From Butyriboletus loyo (lineage: Eukaryota; Basidiomycota; Agaricomycetes; Boletales; Boletaceae), in contig JBBPSI010000049.1 of the NCBI GenBank assembly GCA_038093515.1, positions 1 through 64,000 of the forward strand: a stretch of DNA of 64,000 nucleotides, in the 5' to 3' direction. The notes under the pieces are model-generated. The model saw only the letters and a program-made list of their open reading frames with translations. It searched no databases and was not told the origin of the DNA. Positions within the stretch are counted from its first letter, which is position 1, and each line of letters starts with the position of its first letter. Of this stretch, positions 1 through 11,882 are shown one piece after another. The translations under genes were made by a program, and so were the position numbers.

Positions 1-2517
1 TCGCTGCCCTCAAAGATTGCTTAGTATCCTGACGAATTACTGCTCATCCAAGGACCCTATGGGGCCGGGGTATTCGATCCTCGCAGTTGGGCCAACGGTA
101 ACGAAGGCGCATCGAATATTATCACTCTCGAGTTTACCCGCGTCGTCCTCGCTATCGGGGTGTTTGCCATTGGCGTCGAGCTTCCAAAAGCCTATGTCGC
201 TCGGCATTGGAAAAGCTTATTCTTTCTACTTGGTCCTGTGATGGCTTGGGTGCGTCGTGTTCGTCCTGGCCTTCATTCCACTGTTCAAATCACCGCCAAT
301 AGGGATGGTTTGTATCTGCAGGCTTAATTTATGCCTTCATTCCGGGACTCGACTTCCTTTCTAGTCTTGCCGTTGGTGCATGTTTAACTCCCACCGATCC
401 CATCCTTGCCGCGGCTGTGGTTGGAGGAAAGTACGCAGACAAGCACGTGCCTGCGCACATCCGCCATTTACTGTCCGCGGAGTGTGGATGCAATGACGGA
501 GCCGCGTATCCCTTCCTTTTTCTTGCCCTTTACCTCATCTTGGATTCTACTCCTGGCAGTGCAGTTGAGGACTGGTTTTTGTTTCTTTGGCTTTGTCAGT
601 TCTCTCCTTCGTCTTCGGATATGTGCTCATGAATCTACGCAGTCGAGATTATCCTCAGTATAGTATTTGGATCGATCCTGGGCTTCGCATTTCGACATCT
701 CGTCAAGTTTTGCCAGCGCAATGACTTGATCGATCGTCAGTCGTATGTTGCGCAGTACGTCTCGCTGGCGTTTCTTACCATCGGTATCATGACAATACTT
801 GGCTCCGACGACCTCCTCGCGGCCTTTTGCTGTGGAACGGCCTTTGCGTGGGACGGTTTCTTTAACAGACAGACAGAGGAAGCAGTGTTCAGTTCAGTGA
901 TAGATTTGCTGTTCAACGTTGCTTCGTTTGTGTACGTAGGTGCATGGATGCCCTTTGATAGCTTCAACAACGGGACCTTGACACTGAGCGTCGGCCGCCT
1001 TGTCCTCATCGCTTTACTCGTCTTGATGTTCAAGCGACTTCCTATCATGATAGCCTTGTACAAATTCATACCCGACGTGAAGACTCTGCGGGAAGCTTTT
1101 TTCAGCGGTCATTTCGGACCGGTTGGTATTGGTGAGTTGAACACGTTTCGCTTGTCTGCAAGCCGACTGAATCATCTCGTTTGTCATGCTCAGGAGCCGT
1201 GTACATTTCCACTTTCGCAGTTGGGTACCTCCCCAAGCCCGCCAACCCTCCCGCCAACCAAGCAGAGTTCCTCGCAGCCACGATGCAGCCCATCGTCTCC
1301 TTCATCGTGCTCTGTAGCGTCGCGATTCATGGGTTATCCATCCCGTTCTTCTCCCTCGGACGTCGTGTTCATTCCGTCTCATCACGAACGTGGTCCCGTC
1401 ATGCATCTGGTCCTGACTGGGCTACCCACACACAACACGTTACGCGTGCCGAGGACGTCGTTATCAATCGGGATCGTGACGTAAACGATATGGAAAATGG
1501 CCAGGCTGGACTCATGGAAGAAGAAAAGACGATCATGGAGAGCAGACGCACAAGCACGGAAGGCAAAAATCCGCGCGAGGACGGTAGTTCGAAGCTAGAA
1601 GATATGTTGAATGGTGATGGTACAGCGAGGGAGCAAATACCTCCGGACGGAACTGAGACTACGACAGAATGGAAAGAGGGTTCGGATAAGATCATCGAGC
1701 GCCAGGGAGGACCTGGAGAAGACGTGGGTCTGAGTGGGTCTCGAATGGTGTGCTTGCTGACGTTTCATGTAAGGTTGATGTCGAGATCGTCCACCATGCA
1801 CATCCGCGAGAGGGTTCTCCTGCTCCCATGCGTAGCCCTTTGCGCACAGTCTCGTCTTACATCCATCACCTCCATCGCACTTCAGAGAGCACTCCGGAGA
1901 GTGTAGAACAGCCTAGGGAAGGCATCCAACACGCTGTCGTCCTTGGTGGAGCTGAACGGCAAATGGAGCCCGTCGCTACTGAGATATCGACTGAGGAAGC
2001 CGCAACTGTGACACATGCGGAAGGCGAGCGAGATAACGAAGAAGGTTGGGTTTCTGAAGATACTGGGGATGGTGCGATTGCCAGTTCTTCCGTGGCGCAG
2101 GGCGAGCGAAGGAAACGTGTCAGATCGAGCAAGCACAAGGCCGCGGCACAGCCCCCTAGCACTGGGCTAGACGAGGAAGGTCGCCGGCGATTGTCTGCAA
2201 GCGACCAAGGCTACGTTTCTTCCCACGTTAGCTCGCCCTCCTCAGATACGATGCCATCGTTGTCCCCCGTGACGAGCGAACCAGAACAAGCGCAAGATGT
2301 ACCCCAGGACGTTGAACGACGCGGTAGAAGCAAACATCATGAACGGAAGGGAAGCAACTTCTCGCCCCGTTCGTCCATTCAACATCGACGGCTTGAATCA
2401 CTCAGGCTGGTTCAACATGCTCGCGACGCATCTCCCTCACGTTCCATCCGGTTTGCTGATGAACATCGATCTGGAACGAGCACGCCACGCAATGGAGTGT
2501 TACCAAATGAATCTTAA
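1..2517 (+). CDS. NHA1: Na+/H+ antiporter (Nha1/Sod2 type), 5' end outside window
   Basis: Plasma-membrane cation/proton antiporter that exports Na+/K+ in exchange for H+. The N-terminal part lies before the window. Seen in order: a membrane stretch ending in FFLLGPVMAW, the family core ACLTPTDPILAAAVVGGKYA with the conserved TDP, then CNDGAAYPFLFLALYL with the paired acidic residue, then DDLLAAFCCGTAFAWDG, further membrane helices, and a long charged Ser/Glu-rich cytosolic tail. Introns that join the frames: 250-302, 595-642, 1132-1193 and 1724-1773. The last has donor GTGGGT, a GCTGAC branch site and a TAAG acceptor, and it explains an apparent frameshift in the tail. The gene ends at a TAA at 2515-2517. 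Family assignment is from recognised core motifs; substrate preference is inferred from the family. Confidence 0.9.
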
Positions 2518-2866
2518 TTTCCGGGGAATCAAGCGGATGACTCCCTATCGGACGAAGACGTGGAGTCTACGAGAGGGGGAGTTGCTTTTGAGTTTGAAGT
2601 AAATCCTTTTTTCGTCATTTTGCAAACTCGTGGTTACCCTCCATACATCATTTGCGACTCCCCCTCCGTCTCCCCATCAACCCATGCATTGACATTTTAC
2701 CCCTAATGATAAACTGCCCGTAGTGTTCCCTTCGTTCAGCGAAGGTATATCCTTTTCGGCGTTACCAAAACCGGCACTCCTGGCCCTCCATTCCGCAGTG
2801 TTTATTCTCTTGCCTTGTATCTCCTAACTTGCATATGGCGCAACCTCCTGTAGACATAACCGACCT
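2518..2866. other. Intergenic, convergent 3' ends
   Basis: About 350 bases between the antiporter stop and the end of the decayed oxidoreductase on the other strand. I see no coding signal here; it should hold the 3' untranslated ends of both genes. Confidence 0.6.
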
Positions 2867-4340
2867 CTAACTTGATCCTATTCTATACTTGACGTCAGGG
2901 GTCTGCTCAACAACACGAGGCCGAACGGTACACCCTCCTTGCCCCGTTCCACTCGAGCAAGTTGAATACGCGCGCTGTAAAGATGCGATTTCAAACGGGA
3001 GGTAGACGCCGTAGATATGTGCCGAGACGGCAAGCAGACCGGACGTAAACTCGTCTTCATGGAGGCTACACCCAAGGCATGCGCCTGCGTACAGGATCCC
3101 TCTGCGACCCTGAATCTCGCCTATTGATACGAGGACCTACGGAAGAAACAATAAATGAAATGAAATGAAATAAGGGGCGAGAGGGGAAGGATCGAAAGTG
3201 ATGAACCAGCTGGCATCCATGATTACATGACGGCGCGACGGCGGTTTTTCGAAACCCTACAAATGGGATTGCGGAAATACGAGTGCGGGGTTACCTTCAA
3301 CACTGGTTGTACTGGAATCGCGCTGGAACGGCGCCGCGAGCGGGTTCTGCCGGTGGACTTAGGGTCACAAAGACCGATCGGTACTTACTTGCGCGCAGAG
3401 TTCATGCCATCTATTGAAGCGCGATCGAACGTGAGTCTATTTGCTCGCGGTGGATGGGTAACTGAGTAAAGGAAGCTCCTACATCTCCTGCGTCACGTTC
3501 CACACCAACAACCCAGCTGATATAGCCCGTGGGAAAGGGGGGGGACGTGGCAGAGGAGACTCACAATGTCATTTTGTTCGCGTTGGCGTTGGACACGCTC
3601 TCTGGTCTGACCGAAGAAAGCGTCAGATAATTCCAGGACGACCAAGGGGGATCGCCTTTTGGGCATGAGCTGAAGTATCAAGTGTCCGAGTACCCTTCTC
3701 ACGTGAGATACGATACTCTGGGACGGAACGATCTTCGAGGTAATGATTCCGGTCGACCACGAAGCTTTCGAGCGCATGCGTTGAACCGCGGGATGTCGTG
3801 AGGTAGGCCCCCACATGCTTGGGTCTAAGCGGACGCGGCACGAGGATGGATTGACAAAACACCCCGCTAGGTTGTTGTCTGCCCCACGCATTGAACACAC
3901 CATCGTCTCTCGCTACGTCACGGTTGAATGACATTTCCACCGGGAGGGGTGTGGTATGATCCAGGAAACGAAGGAAATTCGGGCATGTAGTCGGATTAAA
4001 AACGGGCCTGGTGCCAGATATCGAAATCGCATCCTAGTACTATCACGCCTCCAGAAGTCATCGAACAAGAGACGTCTCAGTCAAGAGCCGGATACGGATC
4101 GTGTGGGTTTTCAAGTCTTACGTGTCCACATAGACGTTTGTGCCGTCAGGCCGACGACCCACGGTGTTTGCATGACTCACCACCCAGCGCGGTCATCGCC
4201 TTCGAATAAATGGACTTTATGTTCGTCGAGAAGCTGAGATTGCATTGTCATCGTAGGTGACTCGGACGCGACCAAAACGTGGGTTGGATGAGCATCCACG
4301 TCGCAGCAAGTCCGGAAACGCCAGGGCCGACAATTTTCAT
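2867..4340 (-). pseudogene. Decayed FAD/NAD(P)-binding amine-oxidase-like oxidoreductase
   Basis: Scattered pieces match one family: fungal FAD-dependent amine oxidases that start with a Rossmann dinucleotide fold. The start at 4340 reads MKIVGPGVSGLAATW (GxGxxG-like, short by about two residues). Next come HKVHLFEGDDRAG, then HANTVGRRPDGTNVYVD in another frame, then MSFNRDVARDDGVFNAWG with GVFCQ, then a piece near 3300-3370 resembling VTLNPP...RFQY, and a C-terminal piece near 2870-3120 with GRRGILYAG, HEDEFTSGLLAV and a stop at 2867-2869. Adjacent pieces lie in different frames with gaps too small for introns; the GG-HANTV junction carries about five extra bases. I infer a pseudogene. A badly sequenced live gene is the alternative. 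It follows the beta-galactosidase on the same strand. Confidence 0.6.
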
Positions 4341-4539
4341 GGGTGAGAGTATGGAACAGGCTGTGCTGGATGGAACTCATGCAAGAGTTCACCGAGAAGT
4401 CGAGCATTTTTTAAGCCTTCGAAGCCAGGTCCGGGCCCAATGGCTGGTGCCGATTGAGCGCTTGCTTCAAGTCATCAAGCACAGCAGAAGACTTGGTCTT
4501 GGACGACCTCTAACATATGAATACATTTCCCCTGTACCT

Positions 4540-7500
4540 TTACCCCCTACCCACCGCTGACCAGCTCGGATTATTCACCTCGATACCCCCAACACCTCCT
4601 TCATAGACGCCATCGACCGTCAATCCCAAAGTTGGCGAGATCTTGGTGGATTCCATGGCCCACAAAGCCACCGCAACGGTGCTAGTGATTTGTCAGGAAC
4701 GGAGGAGACCCAAGTAAACAGATGGACGTACTTGACACCCTTGTAGTTGAGGATACCTGGCTGTACGGGGAATTTGTACTGAGGCCTACAAGTGTCTTCA
4801 CGTCAATCAACCACTCGGGGGTTTCAACATCCGAAAGGCCTCACCCGAGGTTTGCTACTCTCTTTCCCATCATCCACCCATTCACGTACAGCTGGGCACG
4901 GTAGGGCTGGAAGGATTGATCAAAGGTAAAGGACATAGGCACATCAAGTTCCTCCGAGATGTTGAGGTCAAATGTGGTCACAAAGAATCCCACTCCTGCA
5001 GTAGCGTTGGGAAGACCTTTGGAGAGATCCCTTGCTTCCCACGACGAAGTGTCATATCCTGGAAGATGCCAGCCCAATCGCTCGCCATACAGACCACCTT
5101 CGTTAAGAACACCTCTGACCTTGTCCGGGTAGCTGAACCGGTCGTCAGAAAAGGATTCCAAGTGAGTTTGAATGTGAGACAAACTCCGAATAACCTCCGA
5201 CTTTGCCTTGCACTTTCCACTCGCCGAAGTCGCCCGTGTTGAGCATAAACCCGCGAACTCCTCGAGGCGACTTCTCTTCATCAATGACCGCTGGAAACTC
5301 CGGTCAGCCAGTTGAGACGACCGACAGTGACGAAGTTACCTCCGTTCTCGTTCAGGCCCATGTTATCCTAATCAAGTTGTGAACACGTTGCAAGGTTATA
5401 AGCTATGAGATGCAACTCACCTGAAGGACAGTGATGACATTACCCTCGTCGTAAAGTAGGGAGCCCGGTGGGAAGTTAAATTGATCGTCAGTCTCTCCCA
5501 AGATGTTTCGGTTGTTGGTCGAACTTGACAGGTGGTCCCTCGTCAATGCATCGCCACAGCAGACAACGTACCCTTACTTTCCGTATGATGTGTTCAGAAA
5601 GACATTGTTTACCCAAACGCTCGCAGCGAAAGCTGGTTAGTAGGCGTCCATGAAACCTATTTTCTGTCTGGGAAGATCTGGGACAAACCTTCACCTCCGT
5701 TGATGGAGAGGTTGACCGACTTCGTATCCTTGGTAGCGGTGAAGTGTCCACGCCAAAGGACAATGTTTTCGCAACTATTACACACGTCGAGTCAGTGAAA
5801 TGAACAATAATAGGGCTAGTAGTCACTTACTACTCATAGTCGCAACCGTATAGAATCCGTCCATCTCCATAGTAAGGCTTGAAGGGTATGTTGGTCTCCG
5901 TGTGATTTGCAATCGTCCAATTTGCATCTGAGAAATCGAATTCAATTTCCGGCAAGCTATTCGCATATCTCCAGCCTGTCAATTGAGGAGCGATAATCCC
6001 TGTTGCCGAAACGGATGGCGATATTTGAGCGGAGAAGCAGCCCTGTTGGGTCACGGCGGCGGCGGCGGCAACATCTGCAGTAATGGGTATTCCATTCCAG
6101 GTCACGGCATGTATAGTGTCTGGCGCGATCACCATCAACCTCACGCCCTCGTACAGATCACCACGGAGAGCGAGCGTCAAGCCCGAAATTGTCGCGTTCC
6201 GTACAAGGTAGGGTCCTCCTACCAGCACGGAAGTATTGGTGCCATATTGCCAGTAATTTGCAAAGTCGCCCGATGGATTCGTAGGAATTTCTGGAGACCA
6301 GAACGTGCCTGCTGTGGTGGTGTCACTGTAGAGAACCAATTGCTCGCTCGAGTCCCAGACGGTTACGAGACCTTCTATCCCCGATAAGAAAGTTATGGTT
6401 GGGACACCGTTGATCGAAGCATAGGAAATGCTGGCACTCTGGGCCTGCAGGCGTGGCACTCCTGTAAGGGCAAGAGCAGTCTCGTGTTCCTGACTGGGGT
6501 CGCCATACAAGAACAGGACGTCTCTGTTACCAATCTGGCCCGCGTAGAGGACCTGTGCTGTAGAGTAAAGGACTTTGGACGAACCAAAGGAATAATCGGT
6601 AACAACAACTTTGGATTGCCGACCACCGAGAGTGATCGCCGAAGCAACTCTTGGAATTTGGAATGAGCCAGTCGATGTGGTCACGTTCAGCTTGAAACAT
6701 GTCGTTTCCCTGCATGCGGTTCCGTGTCAGCGGCGTACAGCAACACATCACCGTGCTCACGTCGAAGTGGAATCATTTTGTCTTGCAATGAAGAACGACG
6801 TGCTTGTGTCTGGATTGGTCAACAAGGTAACGAATACAGAATCATTTGTCACTGCCACAGCACCGCTGGTACTGTCACCCATGTAATCAGTCTTGTAAAA
6901 CTCTGGGGAACTGCGGAGGAAGAGCCCCTGTCGCTTAAGCTCAGGATATTTGTCGGTCAGCTCTCGATTCTCGGCAATTGCACTTCCGTAGTCGTATGAT
7001 GCTGGGTAACCTATTACGTGCCAAGAAGGGGAATATCGACAGACACTTACTGTAGACACCCGGGAAAGGCAAACCACCCCACGAGGTCCCTCTGCGAGAT
7101 CTTAGTAAGTGGCGTCAAAGTGAAAGAGTGTAGTCATACCCATAGAGCATGTAGTAGTTGATCAGCTTAGCATTTGCCGCCCAAAGGTTGAGGTTGAAAA
7201 CATTCTCAAAGTCAGCTCCAGTGAGCACACGACATTGATCATAGCCTTGAACTCCATGTCAGTGCTTTTCTTGTTACACAGATCGACAGGTGTACCTGGC
7301 GCCGTGGGACCCCATGCATCAAAGGCACCACCCTGGAACTAAATCATGGTTACTATGGTACGAAAGTGATGCGGATGCAAAACTAACTTCAGGGAAATAC
7401 CACGGTTGACCTGGATTTACATCTGGGAATCATGTAAACAAACTCAGAACGAGCGGAGGGATTCTTGACATACTCTGATGGTAACTATAGTAATTCGTGT

Positions 7501-8800
7501 CCACTGGATTCCACACCGTGGGGTTGGAACAATCAAATCTTTGCGGGTAGGCATCAAGACTTTGAATGCAAACAAGCGGTTAATGGTTGTCTAAGAGCAA
7601 ACGGCCAGGAAATACCCATAAATGTCGACAGCGCCCTGAAAAATAGAGATCAGCCGAGGTGTCGCTAAGATAAAATTTAGTCCCACAGTTCCGTTTATCC
7701 AGTTTGTCTCTGTTCCGGCATCGTTTGCCGTCAAGGGTACGACGATACTAGAATTATAGAATGCGGTCTCAAGGTCTACAAAGTATTCCGCATGCGAGAT
7801 CGGTGATTGAGAATATTCATTATCTGTGAGATACAAAGGCTCAGCTACAGCGGTCTTCGAGGACAAAACATGGTACAAACCAAGTTGGATGGCTAAAAGG
7901 CACCAAGTTGAGAATTGTTCAAAAGATGTCAAACAAGGGCTACTTACCGATGACCGGGCCTCCTCGGTTGATCTGGTATGGTACCGTTTCTGTGATGATT
8001 CCCTGGATATAATCTTGCCACGCCGCCTTCCAGTCCGTCGCATTCGTCCTGAGCTCACCAGCCACCTGCGATGTTATCCAATGTGCAATACCTCCCGCAG
8101 TTGTTTCAGCGTTGATGTAGGGACCTGAAGACGTGTTATGAGGCATTCAACATCAGAACAAAGATGCACTTACCAGGACGAAGGACAATCCAAATTCCTG
8201 TCTGCTTTGCAGCTTCATAAAGCGGCTCTAGAGCACGGTAGTCACTAAAGTCAATTACTCCAGGCGAGGGATTGATGAGTGCCATGTGGGTGTAGATACT
8301 GATAGCGTTGAATCCTGCAGCTTTGATCTTTTGAAGAACGTCGAGCCATAATCCAGGGACTGGCAAACGGAAGGGGTGAAATTCTCCGGAACTGACGAAC
8401 AGCAATAAACGGGATGCACAAAGTATGCAGTTTATGAGTGGACATACTGAATGAATATGCGTTGTCCTTTAAGTACCAGACTGTACCTGTCCCACAAGAC
8501 GTCATTCGTACGTCCATTCCCAGTGAGGTCCGTAGTTGTTATAGGTTTTTCGACAGTTTGCTTTCGAAAGCCACCAACCACACTGTCAATCAGGGATATG
8601 CTAGACCAGATGGTAGAGGGCTTCGTAGGCAACACGAGGAGACATAATACTGATAATAGCGCGACGAGTACCCATGGCAAACGAGTTCTCTTCCGTTTGG
8701 CATTGATGACACTACCTAGAGGTAGTATACCATCCTCTCCCTTCGAGTAGATGCGTCGCTTCGTCCTCTCAGCCGGGTGTCTAGTATTTGACTCGTTCAT
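4540..8800 (-). CDS. Beta-galactosidase, glycoside hydrolase family 35, membrane-anchored
   Basis: Retaining glycosidase that releases terminal beta-galactose from oligosaccharides or cell-wall glycans. After an N-terminal exon, the catalytic barrel reads SGEFHPFRLPVPGLW, then GFNAISIYTHMALINP, the acid/base motif GGPVIAIQLDNEYSQ (assembled over two introns near 7850-7990) and the nucleophile motif FPEFQGGAFDAWGP near 7300-7400. Beta-sandwich domains follow, with YSYDYGSAIAE-like and TGDFGEW-like segments, ending in NNPSWSAVGRG and a stop at 4540-4542. I estimate a little over 1,000 residues, normal for fungal GH35. The N-terminus (8800 downward) is basic and cytosolic-looking (TKRRIYSK, NAKRKRTRLPW), then a hydrophobic run WVLVALLSVLCLLVL. 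That predicts a type II signal anchor instead of a cleaved secretion signal. About 15 short introns; no broken frame found. Confidence 0.9.
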
Positions 8801-9858
8801 GACACGGTCATTCGCAGAGCTCGTCGCCGTCTTCTGATGTTAGTAGTACGCGTGGCGAGAGTCCACGGTGTAATGGGGAGTCCTGGATGGTAGTTTTCTT
8901 CGGTACGATCCGCCGCCGTCGCCAGAGGCTCCTAGCAAAGAGTACTCTCCTAGTTTCGGGGTAAAGAACTTCAGAGTATGATTCTGTGGGAACCTCGTCA
9001 TTACGCGGCGGAGCCGAACATGCTCTTTCAACATCCTATTAGTCTGCCACATGGCCGGCGGTTCGAGCATCCGAAAACAATGACAGCAATCAGATCTCCT
9101 GCTTCCAACTTTCACCCTCGAGCGATCCAGGGGCTCTTCAGAGTGCTCAGTTCACCGAGTAGCTTACTTGGTCAGGCCCATGGGGCGGCAGGCATCGTAA
9201 TACCAGTGGAAATCCATCTTATCTTTCAAGTTACTGTGGAGAGACATTGACAAACCCGTCTTGGCTGGTACCTTGCCACCTATACTAGCTTTTTATGTTA
9301 TCTGTATCTAAAACAGATCCATTCATCTGCGTCTCCGAAGAGTCATACTCTCCAACGTCAAGCTGTCGAGTATTTGGACAAGTATTAGTGGGGTGGGCAG
9401 ATCGACTTAGTGCGATGAGAAATGCTACTTGCGTGTATGGTTGGAACAAGTCAGCCCGCAATATCTTCGGCAAACTTTCACAAGTGACTCGGAATTGAAA
9501 AGAACGACATCCATCTAATTACAGACAATGCTGATGCTTATACAAATCAGTCTCCACAACAGGCTAAGGTGATCCAACTCCTAGGCATGAACGAACAGTA
9601 ACACAGAAAAAAGAGAGCGTGAGGTTTGTATGGATACGGTGATGCGAGTGAAGCTGGAACCAAACAATGGCGTAGACACGTTGGAAAGTATGCACAATTA
9701 AATGAATGTAACAGTGTGAGATTGGCTCCAAGCATGTTTGGATAGTTAGTGGTAATTTTCAAAAAGCTCGGCCAACAACGGGGTAATCTAGTCCGTGTGG
9801 GCATTCAGATGAAATCAAGTGACCTGCGCACCACCAAGTCTTCACCTGAACCAGGAGC
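8801..9858. other. Upstream region of the beta-galactosidase
   Basis: About 1 kb without a gene I can support. An open stretch on the minus strand at 8840-9115 lies in the same frame as the beta-galactosidase start, separated by one TAA inside TACTAACATCAG, which looks like a branch site next to an acceptor. A 5' extension is possible but I found no convincing donor. The rest should be promoter sequence. Confidence 0.4.
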
Positions 9859-9887
9859 GGAAACACCGTTCTGTTTTATCACAGAAG

Positions 9888-11882
9888 TCAACCACGAGAT
9901 CTAAACGCTGTCGACAATGTACAAACCTCTTCTCCCGTGGAGGACACTACGCCAGGGTGTTCACTTGTAACTAGGACAGAATCCAACGGGATCATGAACG
10001 GGCCACATCCTTCACCTGTAGCCATCGAGCATTTTTTCGAGTCACAGTCAGCACCACGCCGTACAGTTTGGCGTGTGTTGAGTCTGTACATTTATGAGGT
10101 TTGGGTGTTGTGTGGCTATAAGGAAACGTACGCTGCAACGAATGTCACTGTATATACTAAGTCATGGGTCAGTTCAATGCTCAGGACGATTCAGCAAGAA
10201 TGTCTTACGTTTGCTCAAAACAAAGTAACAACCCGCGAACACCAAGTTGTTCGGCATAACATTGTACTATTGATGAGTTAAATGTGAGCGACCCACACTA
10301 AGCTGCAGGTAATACATACAACGATCAGGGTGAAGGAGCTCAGTGCACTAGCCAACAGTGTTAATCGATGGAAAATGACAATGTTGAAGTCCAACAATAC
10401 CTTGTCAGCACACCAGTGGTAATTGCATAAAGCGCTAGCCTTCTAATGAGAGAGTCGGCCCTTAGGATATGCTATCAGAAACCAGTAAAAAGTACCCTGG
10501 ACAACTGAAAACGTACTGGGTGTAGCTGGACCGCATGGTTTGCAAGTAATAACAAAGGGCCCCAGCTATGCCTATGTCATTCAGAACGCCAACGCCGAGT
10601 GCGACGGTTCCCAAGACCTGAAACAAAAAGACAAAGTCAGCGATGCGACAGCTCATGCATAAAAGTCTGACTGACTCGTAGGTTTACAGCATCAGGGAGC
10701 GCAGGGAGCGCATGGCTGAGAGGGATGTACGCATACTCAGCTGGAGTGTTACATTGAAGAATGTGAGAAACTTGCTACCTTTTCACTGTGAAAACTATCA
10801 AATACGTTAGCGTTCGAAAGCAGTCGTGTAACGTTTCATCGAAGACTTGCCAATGGCGAGGCCTGCGATACAGTTCGACCCGGGGAAAAATGAAGAGAGT
10901 TCTCCAGGTTGGACACAAGGCTGTAACTATGACGATGGTTCCTTACCCAGTTGTCCGAAGTTCAGAAATAACTTGCCAAGAAGATCAGTCACATGCATGT
11001 AAGGAACACCGCGCGTGAAGCAGACTCACCAAAATGGCTGTCGGCCACACTTTCCCTTTGCTAACTGAGAAAAGCAAATGATTAAAGATGTCGTCGAGGG
11101 ATGGAATCCTCACATCGCCAGACACGCAGTGAAAAGAAGCTAGCCAGCGATCGGGGTTAAATATAGCGGATGATCATCGACAAAGATATACATACAACTT
11201 GACAATGGATCCAATCACTGCCTGGACAATAAGATGCACTCTCAGACACCTGGAATCAGTAATGAAAGCGGCATACTCACCCCTATGAGAAGCTGGAACT
11301 GGAAGACGCTGCGTTAATAAGATCAGATTGCACCATCAACAAAGCATACGTACGACAAGAGACCTGTACAGTGCATTCTTGTCAAATCACGGAGAAGTTA
11401 GAGGGGGGGAAAGGCTCACCAAACCGGTTTGTCCAAGAGGGCAAGTATGTTCAGGAAGTTTCTACATTACAATTAGATTATCAGCAACCAACAACCACAG
11501 AAACTCACGTTATTGAGTAGTAGTACACGGAATGGCCAATGAAAGCTTGGTGTGTTGCCTCTAACAGCCTGAAGAAAATCTACACAACAAGCTCACGAAC
11601 ATCGAAGAAGGACAAACAATAGTAATGCGACCTAGGCGGATTAGACGTGAAAACGGTGCGAGGATACACTTTTAGAGAAGAACTCACGATTGCTTTATAC
11701 CCAACTTTATCCGTAGGATATCGACGATAATAATTGTACACCTGGACGAGGAGTAATCCATATAACCTGTTGAATAATTAGTGCGGGCATCCTGTAGACA
11801 TGAGCAATACTCGCACTGTAGACACGCTGAAACCAATGAACAAGGCGCCGAGGGTATTGTCAAAACTGAGCAAGGTAGCCAT
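9888..11882 (-). CDS. DUF6534-type integral membrane protein, copy 1
   Basis: Basidiomycete multi-pass membrane protein of unknown function. The start at 11882 reads MATLLSFDNTLGALFIGFSV. Small exons follow, encoding LYGLLLVQVYNYYRRYPTD, HQAFIGHSVYYYSIT, NFLNILALLDKPVW, VFQFQLLIG, CLRVHLIVQAVIGSIVK and VSKGKVWPTAIL, then a TM segment LGVGVLNDIGIAGALCYYLQ, the family's TDSLIRRLALYAITTGVLT and MPNNLVFAGCYFVLSKR, and a hydrophilic tail to the stop at 9888. Each exon is flanked by GT..AG ends; about 11 introns. The pattern (short N-terminal loop, YNYYRRYPTD, SLIR..LY..TTG, MPNN..F...YFVLSK) is that of DUF6534 proteins. A near-identical paralogue lies at 16357-18332. Function is not known; I do not assign one. 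Confidence 0.75.

Noticed and set aside
1720..1775. Apparent frameshift in the antiporter tail
   Set aside because: A 50-nt intron with GTGGGT donor, GCTGAC branch site and TAAG acceptor joins the frames cleanly.
9020..9075. GGTTCGAG resembling a tRNA B box
   Set aside because: No A box at the right distance and no cloverleaf can be drawn.
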